From Allium sativum (Eukaryota > Streptophyta > Magnoliopsida > Asparagales > Amaryllidaceae), in assembly GCA_030737875.1 (NCBI GenBank), contig CM060912.1, forward strand, positions 456,200,310 to 456,264,309: a DNA stretch of 64,000 bases, given 5' to 3'. This document shows, piece by piece, positions 37,831-48,486 of this stretch. How positions within the stretch are numbered: position 1 is the first letter of the stretch; every line of letters starts with the position of its first letter. Under the pieces are notes generated by a model. It did no database searches, was not told the DNA's origin, and saw only the letters and a list, made by a program, of their open reading frames with translations. The position numbers and the translations under genes are program-made.

Positions 37831-39280
37831 CAGTATACATATATCTTAGTGATCCAAGGTCCATATCTAATCTTGCCTTGAGTTAGCTTTGGCTAATCCC
37901 CAAACACAACCATTTAGGTAGACTTCTTATGTCAATTAAGTCTCATATATATTTCTTGGATAACATGATGAACAATTTTGTTCAATTTAAATACTGAATG
38001 TTTCATGTTTTTTGTCTCTAAGATCATAATATTATTACGGCAGCCTTGTTAAGTCAGACTCAATTACACAATTGAGTATCATATTTACTCTATCGCAAAT
38101 AACCAAAACAGATAGTGCACTAATGCTTTGGCATTACCTACATCTATTGATTCTGGCATTAGTGAGTGTATTTATTGGAAGACGTCACCATGACCTAATA
38201 TAAATAATAGACTTAAAGGGATTTTATAATTTGAGGTGGCAAGTCATATTTAGTATCACTTACACATCTCAAACTAAATGTATTTTACATTAGTAATATT
38301 AATTGCGTTTAAATGCAATAATATATAACATAAGTGTATTTAAATTCAATGTTATATATGCCTATTTATCTTTTGAACATTTCAAAATTTTGGTTATCAT
38401 AACTCTCACACGAAGAGTATCAGAAATCATGTTCATAAATCTAATATGAAATTTCATGCAACCAATTTATTTCCAGACGTATATAAAATCCAGGCCTGAA
38501 CTATTTCAAGGCCGATTTATACATAATAAAGACTTCGAGCCCATTTATTTTCAGAATTATACAAAGTCAGGCCATTCTATATACAAAGCCCAATACGTTT
38601 GCAGAAGGAAAACATTTAATTTTAAGTACAATGACCTACTAATCTTTTAAAAATTCAGGCTGTACAAAACATAATTTTCCAGAATATTTATACGACTAGG
38701 CCCATAAGAAAAACAGTTCAAACATGATCAAATAGCCAAAAAAAAATGATATGCATCATATCATATATTACAACATTCACATATTCTTACATACATTCAA
38801 ACATTTTAAATTGCATGTTACATGGAATCAACATACAAATATAAATAATCATGATATACATATACACAGGCATCTATATATATACACAAACTTTTATACA
38901 TTGTTATAGAAAATTTTCTATAAAACCATATAAACTATTCATATCAAGATTCTACAGATTGATTGAAATCATACTTACTGAGTTGCTTAAGAAGCTGCAA
39001 AACAATTTGCACCAAAAATGTACATCAATATGCACACATTTGTTCAGTCATATGACCCAAGTCTCGATCCTTTAAATCATTTCGATATCTTCACGCTGGC
39101 ATGTTTAAATAAAATAACATCTTGGGATTAACAAGCATATGCAACCAGTATCATTTATACTTGTCAAACACAGATATACATATATACATGAAGTAAAAAA
39201 TTGTATACTGGTGCTTATTTGCAAAGGATTCACGACCATATTCATTGGCACATGTTAATACCTCTAAGTGAGTTTAGGAT

Positions 39281-39281
<1 letters not shown>

Positions 39282-39324
<43 letters not shown>
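39282..39324. repeat. (TA)n microsatellite
   Basis: About 21 uninterrupted TA units. Confidence 0.95.
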
Positions 39325-39325
<1 letters not shown>

Positions 39326-39376
39326 CTGCACACTCACACAAAAGAAGGTCAGGCTATCTACATAGCAAAAAATAGG

Positions 39377-39420
39377 AGTATTTTGTCAACAATAGCATGA
39401 GTATTTTGTCAACAATAGCA

Positions 39421-39473
<53 letters not shown>
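39377..39473. repeat. 23-bp tandem duplication followed by (AT)n
   Basis: GTATTTTGTCAACAATAGCA occurs twice in tandem (39378-39420), then about 25 AT units run to 39473. Confidence 0.9.
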
Positions 39474-39479
<6 letters not shown>

Positions 39480-39490
39480 GTAACATTTAC

Positions 39491-39495
39491 ATACC
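39491..39495. other. target-site duplication ATACC, left of Tekay-A
   Basis: ATACC here is repeated at 51329-51333, exactly flanking the two LTR ends. It shows a single integrase-mediated insertion. Confidence 0.95.
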
Positions 39496-39782
39496 TGTAA
39501 CACCCCGAATTTTAGTTAATACTAAAATTCGCTAATTATAGGATAAATAATCTCAGACGTGGGAATTGGGGGTAACGGGCTGCGTTATTGCGTTCATCTC
39601 GGAAAAATACGCGAAATAGAGTCCGAGTTTTCGAAAATCGGAGTCCGTATGGCCCGGTTATGGCCCAAAGAAGTTTGCAGAAAAATTAGAGCTAAAAACA
39701 GATTTAGGAATTTAAATTTAAATTTAAATTCAGATTTGGAATGGGCCAGGCGGGGTCAGGCGGGAAGCTTCCCGCCCAACCC

Positions 39783-39856
39783 ATGTCGACAGGGCTGTCG
39801 ACAGGCCTGTCGACAGGGGTGTCGACATGCCTGTCGACTTGCCTGTCGACAGGGTG
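39783..39856. repeat. 12-bp GTCGAC palindrome array, six units
   Basis: CTGTCGACAGG-type units repeat six times with a period near 12 bp; each centre GTCGAC is palindromic. The 3' LTR (48271-48332) has five units, the only length difference between the LTRs. Confidence 0.92.
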
Positions 39857-40002
39857 GCACCGTTCTGTGAACCTGGGTGCACCAGGTTGCACCAGGTTGG
39901 GGTTCAGGCTGGCTAGGAGGGCTGGTTCTAGAGATTTCCTAAATCTAAGGGTCCTAATCTAATCTAGGGTTAATCTAAGGGCCTAAAACACTCACCTAAT
40001 CC

Positions 40003-40010
40003 TATAAATA
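40003..40010 (+). promoter_or_regulatory. TATA box, Tekay-A 5' LTR
   Basis: TATAAATA, identical at 48479-48486 in the 3' LTR. Transcription likely starts about 30 bases downstream and would include the whole downstream LTR in a leader of nearly 3 kb before gag. Confidence 0.7.
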
Positions 40011-40329
40011 AGACCCCAACCCTACCCTAATTCATTCATAATTAAGTCTTGTAACTAAACTATGGCAAAATGAAATTTGAGCATGGCCTCCACTAGTTCA
40101 TAAAGAAAGTTGCAAGCTAATCCCTCTCTAATCAATCTCTAATCATCATTATCTTCATAGTTTGCAACTAATAAGGTTGCTAATCTTAAGTTTGGTGAGT
40201 TTCTATCACTTTAACATCATTTGTTAAAGTAAGTAGATTGGGTGTAATGAGACTTATGGTCTTAAATGCGGATTAGTGAGTTTGAATCATGTATAATGAT
40301 ATATTACTCTATGTTGTTCTATGTTTATG

Positions 40330-40945
40330 CATATTTGATAAGTTGGTTTATGCATGCTTAATAAGTTGATTTATGCATGTTTAACAAGTTGATATATGCA
40401 TGTTTAATAAGTGGATTTATGCATATTTAATAAGTGGAATTATGCATGTTTAGCAAAGTGAGATATGCAAGTTAAGTATATGTTTAAATGCAAGTTGAAA
40501 GTGATATGCAAGTTAAGTGTATGTTTAAATGCAAGTTGAAAGTGATATGCAAGTTATGCATGCTTATGCAAGTGTATGGATGCTTATGCAAGTCATATAT
40601 ATGTTTAAATGCAAGATTTATGTGATATGCAAGTTATGCATGCTTATGCGAGTATATGAATACTTATGCAAGATATGTATATGCTTAAATGACATGATAT
40701 GCAAGTTATGCAAGTATGTGAATGTCTATGCAAGTATGTGGATGCCTATGCAAGTATGTGAATGCTTATGCAAGTTATGTGTATGCTTAAATGCATGTTT
40801 AACATGTTATGCAAGATTGAGAATGCCTATATGCAAGTTTAACATGTTAGGTAAGATATGTGTATGATAATATGCAAGCTCATATGCAACATGTTATGCA
40901 AATCATGTGTATGATAATATGCAAGTTTGGGTTGTATGTAGTTGG
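40330..40945 (+). repeat. TATGCAAGT-rich degenerate repeat tract
   Basis: TATGCAAGTT, TATGCATG and similar ~10-mers recur dozens of times. Its copy in the 3' LTR is 48806-49421. The ORF inside it is a by-product of the repeat. A related TTGCATA tract (reverse strand) lies in the solo LTR near 59110-59640. Confidence 0.8.
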
Positions 40946-41285
40946 GTTAATATATGCTCATATATGCAAGTTGACATCCTCTTAACCCATGACAAAGTTG
41001 TATGTTAAACCCATGATATTTGTGATGATCTTCCCCTTATTATGTCATGTAACGAGAACGATTTACGTGGGGAACGATGGGGTTGGTAATATGTTAATAA
41101 ATGAATGTTTGGGTATGATTAAGCATACCATAAAAATAAATTACCATAAGAGGGAATTTACCTATTGAGTTAGGTCTACCCCATGGGAATTTACCTATTA
41201 AGTTAGGTCTACCCATGTTATGGAAAATTTGATATTAATTAGGGATAATTAATATGGGGGTGATTAATTAGGTGTAATTAATCGA

Positions 41286-41384
41286 CTAAGACACGAGGTT
41301 GGACTCATTTGTAGTGTAAAACTGCCCGGACCCGACCGGCTTAACCAGTTGCTACAAATGTCAGCCCAATGTGAGAGGTCTTAG
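41286..41384 (+). repeat. LTR hairpin unit 1 (5' LTR)
   Basis: Three nested stems: CTAAGAC/GTCTTAG (41286-41292 with 41378-41384), TTGGACT/AGCCCAA (one mismatch), and CATTTGTAG/CTACAAATG (41306-41314 with 41352-41360). The loop contains a CCGG-bearing segment. It is followed 26 bases later by unit 2. Confidence 0.75.
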
Positions 41385-41410
41385 CCATAAATTAAATACG
41401 TGATTAAGGT

Positions 41411-41508
41411 AAAGACACGAGGTTAGACTCTGTTATGACGTAAGACTGCCCGGATTCTACCGGCTTAACCAGGCGGTCATAACAGCCAGTCTAATGTGGG
41501 AGGTCTTT
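41411..41508 (+). repeat. LTR hairpin unit 2 (5' LTR)
   Basis: Same layout with different stem sequence: AAAGAC/GTCTTT, TTAGACT/AGTCTAA and CTGTTATGAC/GTCATAACAG (41430-41439 with 41476-41485), all perfectly paired. Compared with unit 1, both sides of the inner stem changed together. Confidence 0.75.
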
Positions 41509-42854
41509 ACGGGAGATCACGGTCTTAATTAATTAAGAAACACTTAACCATAATAGCATGTAGTGGGACATGAGGGGTTAAGTGGGTGCCTTGGGTGGCA
41601 TGAGGAAATTTGGTGGTTGCCTTGGGTGGCACGTGGAATCTAGTGGGTTGCCTTGGGTGGCAATAGAAAATACGATTAGAATACTTAACCAAGTGGAAAC
41701 ATGTAATTAAACATGATTAAAGGGTTAAGTGGGATACACTAGATATTTGACAAGCTTAAGTGGGTAGCTTGTGGGGGCCCATTTCAACCAATATCCCAAA
41801 CGTATCTTTGTGGGCTCGACCCAAGTCGAGTGACGGGACACGCATATTGGGCTTGATTATAAGAGGCCAAAACGGGTTAGCGGTGGCAACGCAAGTCCAA
41901 CGGGTTTCATATGCGTGTGTGGGCCCGGGCTGGTAGATAAGCCGTTGTTGCATCGTGTAGATATTAAGCCGTGCACCGTTAGTATTGGGTAGCCACTTTA
42001 GGGGAGTGATACACCCCACTGTGGGACCAGCACGGGTATCTACGGTAGGGAGCCGATCGCTTGGGGAGTAGTGGGTACACCTAATGAAGATAGGGGCAGA
42101 CGGCACCTATGTAGGGGTACACGAAACTACTGGGTAAGAATTACTGGGTACACCTAGTGGAGATAGGGGCAGACGGCACCTATGTAGTGGTCTAGGGGTA
42201 CATGAAACTACTGGGGAAATTTTCTAAGTCCTTGGAAGGGATCAACCTTTAAGTAGGAATGACTGGTGTGGTGCAGTTAGTAATTATCCTTGGGTGGGTA
42301 GATGCGTCCTGACGATTATCTTGGTTAATCCTAAGTCTTCCAAGCTGCTTAGTGTAGCCATTCATCCCCAGATATTACCGTAGGTCAAGTTTATGTCTTC
42401 TCTGGTTACTTTAATGATTGTATTGTTAAAATTATAGGACTCACTCAGACTTATGTCTGACCCCGTTGTTTTTATCTTTTTCCTAACCCTCAGGTCCTAC
42501 GGTGGATCCTAGCGGTAGTAGAGCTTGATCGGATTTCTGTTTCCAGTCTTGAGGAGCTTGGGTAGATGTAAAGCTCCAGTCATCCAGTTATCTTTTCTTT
42601 TCTTATGGCTATTGTATGAGAGAGTGGGATTATGTACTTCTTTATTTTGACAGATATTGTACTTGACTTTTATCATGGTTTTATGATGTAACCAGACATG
42701 TTTATTTCCGCTGTTATGAGATGATGTTTTAAATTTCAAATACTGTTTATATCTGTCTTGGTGAAATTTTTCTGTTCTATATTCACTAAAATACTCCACC
42801 GATGCTATGGCATTCCCTTAGTGAGTGACTATAGCGGGCGTGGGGGGTTACACG

Positions 42855-42866
42855 TGGTATCAGAGC
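42855..42866 (+). other. primer-binding site of Tekay-A
   Basis: TGGTATCAGAGC, complementary to the 3' end of initiator-Met tRNA, two bases after the LTR end. Confidence 0.95.
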
Positions 42867-43050
42867 AAAGGTTACCGGAACAGATAAAATTTTTAGAAAA
42901 CTATTTTTTTCTAAAACATTTTTGGAAAAAGATATTTTCAAAAACATGTCTTTTAAGAGAAAAGTTTTTGAAAGAAAAGCATAATCCCCAATAGCCATAT
43001 CTATATCCTTCGAATTCTCCGTTTTGAATCCTTTCCTTTTTCGTTTCAGC

Positions 43051-44040
43051 ATGGCCGAGAATCTTAATCTTCCAGAGGGTGTGACGGTACCAGTATGGTA
43101 TAGGAGATTGATGGAGGCTAGGGCCACCACTGCGGGTCCAGCAAATATTCCTCCACCAACCGTAGCACCCGATCTTCCTCCTCCCCCTCCTCCTCGCACG
43201 GATACTTTTGCTAAGACTTGCAAGGAATTTAAAGCTATGGGAGGGAAACCTTTTCAATGATCTGAAACCTTTGTGGAGGCTAGAGATTGGCTTAAGGAGG
43301 TGGAAGAGTTGATAGATATCTTTGAGATGGAAGAAGGGAAGAAAGTCAAGTTGGCTGCTTGGTTAATGAAGGGAGAGGCCTCATTCTGGTGGGAGGTTAC
43401 TAATGGAGAACGCCCCGTTGACTCTTGGGCGGATTTTAGGTAAAGATTTGTGGCGAAGTCTCTCAAGGGCGGAGGAAAACTTGTATATGGAAAGATTCTT
43501 GACTCTAAAGCAAGGAAATCTTTCGGTGAAGGAATATGTCAACAAGTTTAATCAATTGGCAAGGTTTGGCCTAGACATGGTGAATACACCGGAGAAGAAG
43601 GCTTTGAGGTTCGTGAAAGGCTTGAATGAACCTATGCATGGGTTGGCTATGACTCACATCCCTATGGGGGCCACCTTTGAGAAGCTAGTTGATATGGCAC
43701 TCATGTATGAGGAAGAGAAGGGTCCTAATGCTAATAAGGCACCCGAGAAGAAGGGAGATCAAAAGAGACCTCAACAACAGCAAAGCAAAGGTGGGAAAGG
43801 CAACGGTGGCAAGGGCAAGAAGAAGAAGTGTTTCAATTGTGGGACACCTGGCCACCTAAGCAAGGATTGTCGCAAGAAGAAGAAGACCGGCTGCTTCCAC
43901 TGTGGCGAAGCAGGGCACTTAGTGAAGGATTGCCCTAAGAAAGGGAAAAGGACGGGATCTACCTCAGGAGGACAGGTGCAAGCTCTTATGGCACCGAGTC
44001 AGGCTAGGGGGCAAGTACAGGCTCTCGCGGTTCCACCGAT
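43051..44040 (+). pseudogene. gag: Tekay-A gag, broken
   Basis: Gag builds the particle and binds RNA. The likely start is ATG at 43051 (MAENLNLPEG), after a 184-base leader from the primer site. A proline-rich segment (PPPPPP near 43180) is followed by the gag core: FVEARDWLKEVEEL..F...KV..AAW.MKGEAS.WWE. The frame is broken by TGA 43258, TAA 43441 and a frameshift near 43465. It then resumes in the frame open from 43403: [15 protein letters not shown]...F..LARF. Basic region and two CCHC knuckles follow, [14 protein letters not shown] at 43829 and [14 protein letters not shown] at 43892, typical of this clade. The end of gag versus protease is not marked by a stop, so the boundary is approximate. 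Three independent lesions make it non-functional. Confidence 0.9.
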
Positions 44041-47000
44041 TCAAGAGAGAGGTAGAACTATTTCCGTTGAAAGTCTGGTTTTTCTATTTGACCATCCTGT
44101 CCGTACATTGTTTGATTCAGGCGCATCGCATTCGTTTATCTCATCATCATTAGTTGAGTTACTGCACTTAGACACCAGTCTGGTAGATGATCCCTTGGTT
44201 GTTTCAAACCCAATTGGGGGCTCCACTTATTTGTCCATGATATGTTTGGGTTTGAAGATTTCTATACTTAGCATTGAGTTTAGATGTGATGCTTTTGTGT
44301 TGGGCTTCACGGGCTATGGGTTGATTTTGGGCATGGACTGGTTATCCAGTAATGGTGCCGTTCTTGATTGCGAAAGGAGAGTTGTTAGGCTGATGACCCG
44401 CTTGGGTAACACTCTCGAGATTTCTTGTAATCCCATGGACTCTGTTATGCTAAGTTATCTTGAATCGCTTGACGCTTCGGTCGAGAGTTTGCAATCTATG
44501 AGAGTGGTCCGGGGATATCCGGATGTGTTTGAGGAGGTGAAGGGCTTACCTCCGAAGCGGGAGATTGACTTCCGAATATATTTGGTGGATAATGCTAAAC
44601 CGGTATCTTTACCAGTGCGCCACATGGCTCCTCGTGAGAGGAGGGAACTCCATAAGCAAGTAGGGGAGTTGCTTGAGAAGGGGTTCATAAGACGGAGCAT
44701 ATCGGAGTGGGGTGCTCCAGTAGTATTTGCTACGAAGGCGGATGGGTCCCTCAGACTTTGTGTAGACTATAGAGAACTCAACAAGCTCACAAAGAAGAAT
44801 AGACACCCATTGCCGAGGATTGATGATCTTTTCGATCAGTTGGTTGGCGCTTCAGTATTTTCTCAGTTGGACTTAGCCACGAGGTTTCATCAGTTGAGGG
44901 TGGCTGAGGATAGCATAGACAAGACTGCCTTTAGGACTCCGGATGGTTTCTATGAGTGGCTGGTGATGCCATTTGGGTTGACGAACGCCCCTGCATACTT
45001 TGTTGATTTGATGAGTAGGGTGTTCAGGGAGTTCCTTAATAAATTCGTGGTGGTCTTTGTGGATGACATCTTAGTGTTTTCTAAGAGTGAAGAAGAGCAT
45101 GCCCTACATCTTGGGGAAGTATTGAAAACTCTTCGAGCACATAGCCTTAAGGCTAAATTCTCTAAATGTCACTTCTGGAGGAAGGAAGTACGATTCTTGG
45201 GGCACGTGGTCTCCAAGGAAGGGATAGCTGTGGATCCCGCGAAGGTAGTATCAATTCAGGATTGGAAGGTTCCGAAGAATGCTACCGAAGTAAGAAGTTT
45301 CTTGGGGTTGGCGGGTTATTATAGGAAGTTTATTAAAGACTTCGCGAAGATATCAGCCCTATTAACCCGCTTAACAAAGAAGAATCTTGTTTTCACATGG
45401 GACGTAGATTGTGATGATGCGTTCTGACGGTTAAAGAGAGCTTTAACCACGGCTCCAGTTTTAGTATTGCCAGATGGGAGCAAGCCATTTGTTGTCTATA
45501 CCGATGCCTGTGGGACAGGACTTGGCGCAGTCTTAATGCAAGAGGGAAGGGTAATAGCCTATGGTGGAAGGCAGTTGAGGGCACATGAGAAAAATTACCC
45601 TACCCATGATCTAGAGCTGGCCGCTATTGTTTTTGCGCTTAAGATTTGGCATCATTATCTTCTTGGTGAGAGATTCGAGTTGTTCACTGACCATAAATCA
45701 TTGAAGTACTTATTCTCTCAGAAAGATTTAAACTTAAGACAGCAAAGGTGGATGGAGTTCTTGGCATCTTATGATTTCGAGATAGCGTATACCCCTGGCA
45801 AGGGTAACATGGTGGCGGACGCCTTGAGTAGGAAGAGGTTGTCCTTGAGTCCATTGTTCGTGGAACGACAAAGCTTGGAATTTATCTCGATGTTTGATTT
45901 CAGACCCTCCATTGATTATGTACCCGGTTTGCTAGCTTCCTTGGAAGTTAGGCCTACTCTTTTGGGGCGGATTGGAGAAGCACAGAGGGGCGACCCACAG
46001 TTGGTTGAGTTAGTAGAGAAGCTCATGAGGGGGGAGTCGTCCAGCCATTTGAGTAGGTACACCCTAGACGATAGGGGGTGCTTGCGTAGAGACGGTAGAC
46101 TTTGTGTACCGCAAGACGAGGGTTTGAGGAAGGCTATTCTTGATGACGCACACCGTTCTAGGATGACCATTCATCCCGGTGGGGATAAGATGTACCAAGA
46201 CATGAAAAGGGTTTTCTTCTGGGCCGGTATGAAGAAAGATGTGGCCGAGTATGTCGCTCGATGTTTGGTGTGCCAGCAAGTGAAGGCGGAGCAAAGGAAA
46301 CCAGGTGGGTTGCTTCACCCATTGGAGGTTCCGCAATGGAAGTGGGATAGCGTCTCGATGGATTTTATTGACGGGTTACCCAGGTCGAGGAAGGGTAATA
46401 CAGGAATTTGGGTGGTAGTAGATAGACTTACTAAGAGCGCCCATTTCATACCTGTGAAGAGCAAGAGGACTGCTCCATGGCTAGCTTCAGTATATCTTCG
46501 AGAGATAGTTCGATTACATGGGGTACCCTCTTGCATAGTGAGTGATCGAGATCCTATCTTCACTAGCGAGTTCTGGAGAAGTTTGCAAGAAGCAGTGGGG
46601 ACTCAATTGTGTCTGAGCTATCATCCTCAGACAGATGGCCAGACTGAGAGGGTGAATCGTGTTCTAGAAGACCTTTTGAGACTTTGTATCTTAGATTTTG
46701 GAGGTACATGGGAAGAGCATCTTCCACTGGTGGAGTTCGCATATAATAACAGCTTTCAGTCCAGTATTGGTATGGCTCCTTTCGAAGCTCTCTATGGAAG
46801 GCCTTGTCGATCACCTACATGTTGGTGGGAATCTACGGATAAGATCTTGCTTGGGCCCGATATGGTTAGAGAGACTTCTGAGAAGATTGACTTGATTCGA
46901 AGAAGGATGAAAGCAGCGCAGGATAGGCAAAAATCTTATGCGGACAAGAGAAGGACGGATCTTGAGTTTGAGGTTGGGGATATGGTTTTTGTTAAGGTAT

Positions 47001-47431
47001 CTCCGTTGAGAAATGTTGTTCGCTTCGGATCCGTTGGGAAGTTAGCACCAAGGTTTGTTGGGCCGTTTCCTAGCAAGGAAAGGATTGGACGGATGGCATA
47101 TAGAGTGGAGTTGCCTGACAGACTTAGTGGTGTCCATGATGTATTCCATGTGTCCCATTTGAGGAAGTGCTTACATGAGACGGCAGAGGTGGTAGAGCCG
47201 AGCTTGCTTAGAGATGTAGAGGTTGAGCGTGATGCGACGATTCGACGAGCTCCTACTCGCATCCTTGGGTCAGAGACTAGGAAATTGAGGAATCGAGAGG
47301 TTCAGCTAGTCAAAGTGCAATGGGGAGAAGATGAAAGCAACGCGACTTGGGAGACGGAAGCGAAGATGCGTTCATTGTACCCATTTCTTTTTGAGGGTAT
47401 GTCCTTACTTTCTCCTTTATCGCTTGTCTAG
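44041..47431 (+). pseudogene. pol: Tekay-A pol: protease, reverse transcriptase, RNase H, integrase, chromodomain; one in-frame stop
   Basis: It shares one frame with gag from 43403 to 47431 except TGA at 45425-45427. Protease: [12 protein letters not shown], catalytic D at codon 238 from 43403. Reverse transcriptase: [19 protein letters not shown] and FVDD (codons 552-555; YxDD variant). RNase H after the stop: [41 protein letters not shown]. Integrase: HHCC finger (H-x-x-x-x-H...CLVCQQ), catalytic MDFIDGLP, VSDRDPIFTS and the glutamate downstream in FVEFAYNNS-like region preceded by HPQTDGQTE. Two residues normally before YHPQ are missing compared with Tekay-B, a 6-bp in-frame deletion near 46618. 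A GPF motif (47060) and a chromodomain-like VQWG..ESNATWE (47318-47355) end the protein. It would copy and insert the element; the single stop, plus broken gag, prevents this. Confidence 0.92.
45425..45427 (+). other. premature TGA between reverse transcriptase and RNase H
   Basis: It splits an otherwise single frame. Tekay-B has a sense codon (Q) at the aligned place in DDAF.RLKR, so this is a mutation and not a normal boundary. Confidence 0.9.
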
Positions 47432-47970
47432 TACTTATCTTATCTTGGGTATGTCCTCTCGTTAGTACCTTTGACCTTTAGATAGGGTAAACCTATGGTT
47501 GAAACATGTGTTTGAGACATGTTATGGTTGATGGATGCAAGTGGATGCAAGTGTTTGCTAGTGGTTGCTCGTGGATGCATAAACACACACTCTAGGCACT
47601 AGATCGGCTCAGTCACTTCATATTGCATATTACATAAAATTGTGTGTAGGAAGATATATTTATGAATGTATAATGGTTGTATTATCACATGGATGATGCA
47701 TTTTGGTGAATGATTGTGCACTCATGTAGATATTGTATGTGTCGATAGGGTTCTCTCGCATACATAATGGATGCATGGCACTATCATGGTTTGCATATGT
47801 TCATACATTAGATAGGGAACATATACACACACTTTTTGCATATGCTCATACATCATTAGAAACTGTTTAAGGACAATGGATGCCTGTGGTTGATGATTTG
47901 AGTAGATGGTTGTTTGGATTGTAGGATATGCATTCTCCTTAGCTTAGAGATTTCGGGGACGAAATCCTTT
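47432..47970 (+). other. Tekay-A untranslated region between pol and polypurine tract
   Basis: About 540 bases with no ORF of note. A GTGGATGCAAGTG..TGGTTGCTCGTGG tract near 47530-47580 is also present in Tekay-B near 55540-55580, so the untranslated region is partly conserved. Confidence 0.6.
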
Positions 47971-47983
47971 AAGGAGGGGAGAA
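47971..47983 (+). other. polypurine tract of Tekay-A
   Basis: AAGGAGGGGAGAA directly precedes the TGTAACACCCC start of the 3' LTR. Confidence 0.92.
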
Positions 47984-48270
47984 TGTAACACCCCGAATTT
48001 TAGTTAATACTAAAATTCGCTAATTATAGGATAAATAATCTCAGACGTGGGAATTGGGGGTAACGGGCTGCGTTATTGCGTTCGTCTCGGAAAAATACGC
48101 GAAATAGAGTCCGAGTTTTCGAAAATCGGAGTCCGTATGGCCCGGTTATGGCCCAAAGAAGTTTGCAGAAAAATTAGAGCTAAAAACAGATTTAGGAATT
48201 TAAATTTAAATTTAAATTCAGATTTGGAATGGGCCAGGCGGGGTCAGGCGGGAAGCTTCCCGCCCAACCC

Positions 48271-48332
48271 ATGTCGACAGGGCTGTCGACAGGCCTGTCG
48301 ACAGGGGTGTCGACATGCCTGTCGACAGGGTG
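48271..48332. repeat. GTCGAC array, five units (3' LTR)
   Basis: Same array as 39783-39856 but lacking one 12-bp unit (the CTTGCCTGTCGA-type unit). Confidence 0.92.
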
Positions 48333-48478
48333 GCACCGTTCTGTGAACCTGGGTGCACCAGGTTGCACCAGGTTGGGGTTCAGGCTGGCTAGGAGGGCTG
48401 GTTCTAGAGATTTCCTAAATCTAAGGGTCCTAATCTAATCTAGGGTTAATCTAAGGGCCTAAAACACTCACCTAATCC

Positions 48479-48486
48479 TATAAATA
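48479..48486 (+). promoter_or_regulatory. TATA box, Tekay-A 3' LTR
   Basis: TATAAATA. If active it would drive read-out transcription into 51329 and beyond. Confidence 0.6.

Larger units (their letters stand above)
37341..39490. other. unassigned AT-rich region
   Basis: No convincing ORF. Parts near 37840-38250 have the composition of an LTR or leader of copia-2 but I could not find a matching copy. Microsatellites and a 23-bp tandem duplication lie in it. Confidence 0.3.
39496..42852 (+). repeat. Tekay-A 5' LTR
   Basis: Begins TGTAACACCCCGAATTTTAG and ends GGGGGGTTACA two bases before the primer site. In order it holds a GTCGAC array, TATA box, TATGCAAGT-rich tract, a tandem hairpin pair and several GGGTACACGAAACTACTGG-type repeats (42060-42215). 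Confidence 0.95.

Noticed and set aside
38401..38425. GAGTATCAGAAATCATG as a degraded primer-binding site
   Set aside because: Only a partial match, no LTR end next to it and no coding sequence in the right direction.
39783..39856. Possible CRISPR-like array
   Set aside because: Units are contiguous 12-bp repeats with no spacers, inside a plant LTR.
39559..39870. 103-aa ORF with CRQGCRQACRQ repeats (also 48047-48346)
   Set aside because: It reads through the 12-bp GTCGAC array in the LTR, upstream of the TATA box. No domain.
40529..40867. 112-aa cysteine-rich ORF (also at 49005-49343)
   Set aside because: It is produced by the TATGCAAGT repeat tract in the LTR; its cysteines and methionines follow the repeat period.
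43024..43223. 145-aa and 118-aa minus-strand ORFs at 42786-43257
   Set aside because: They lie opposite Tekay-A gag and its leader; shadows of the real frame.
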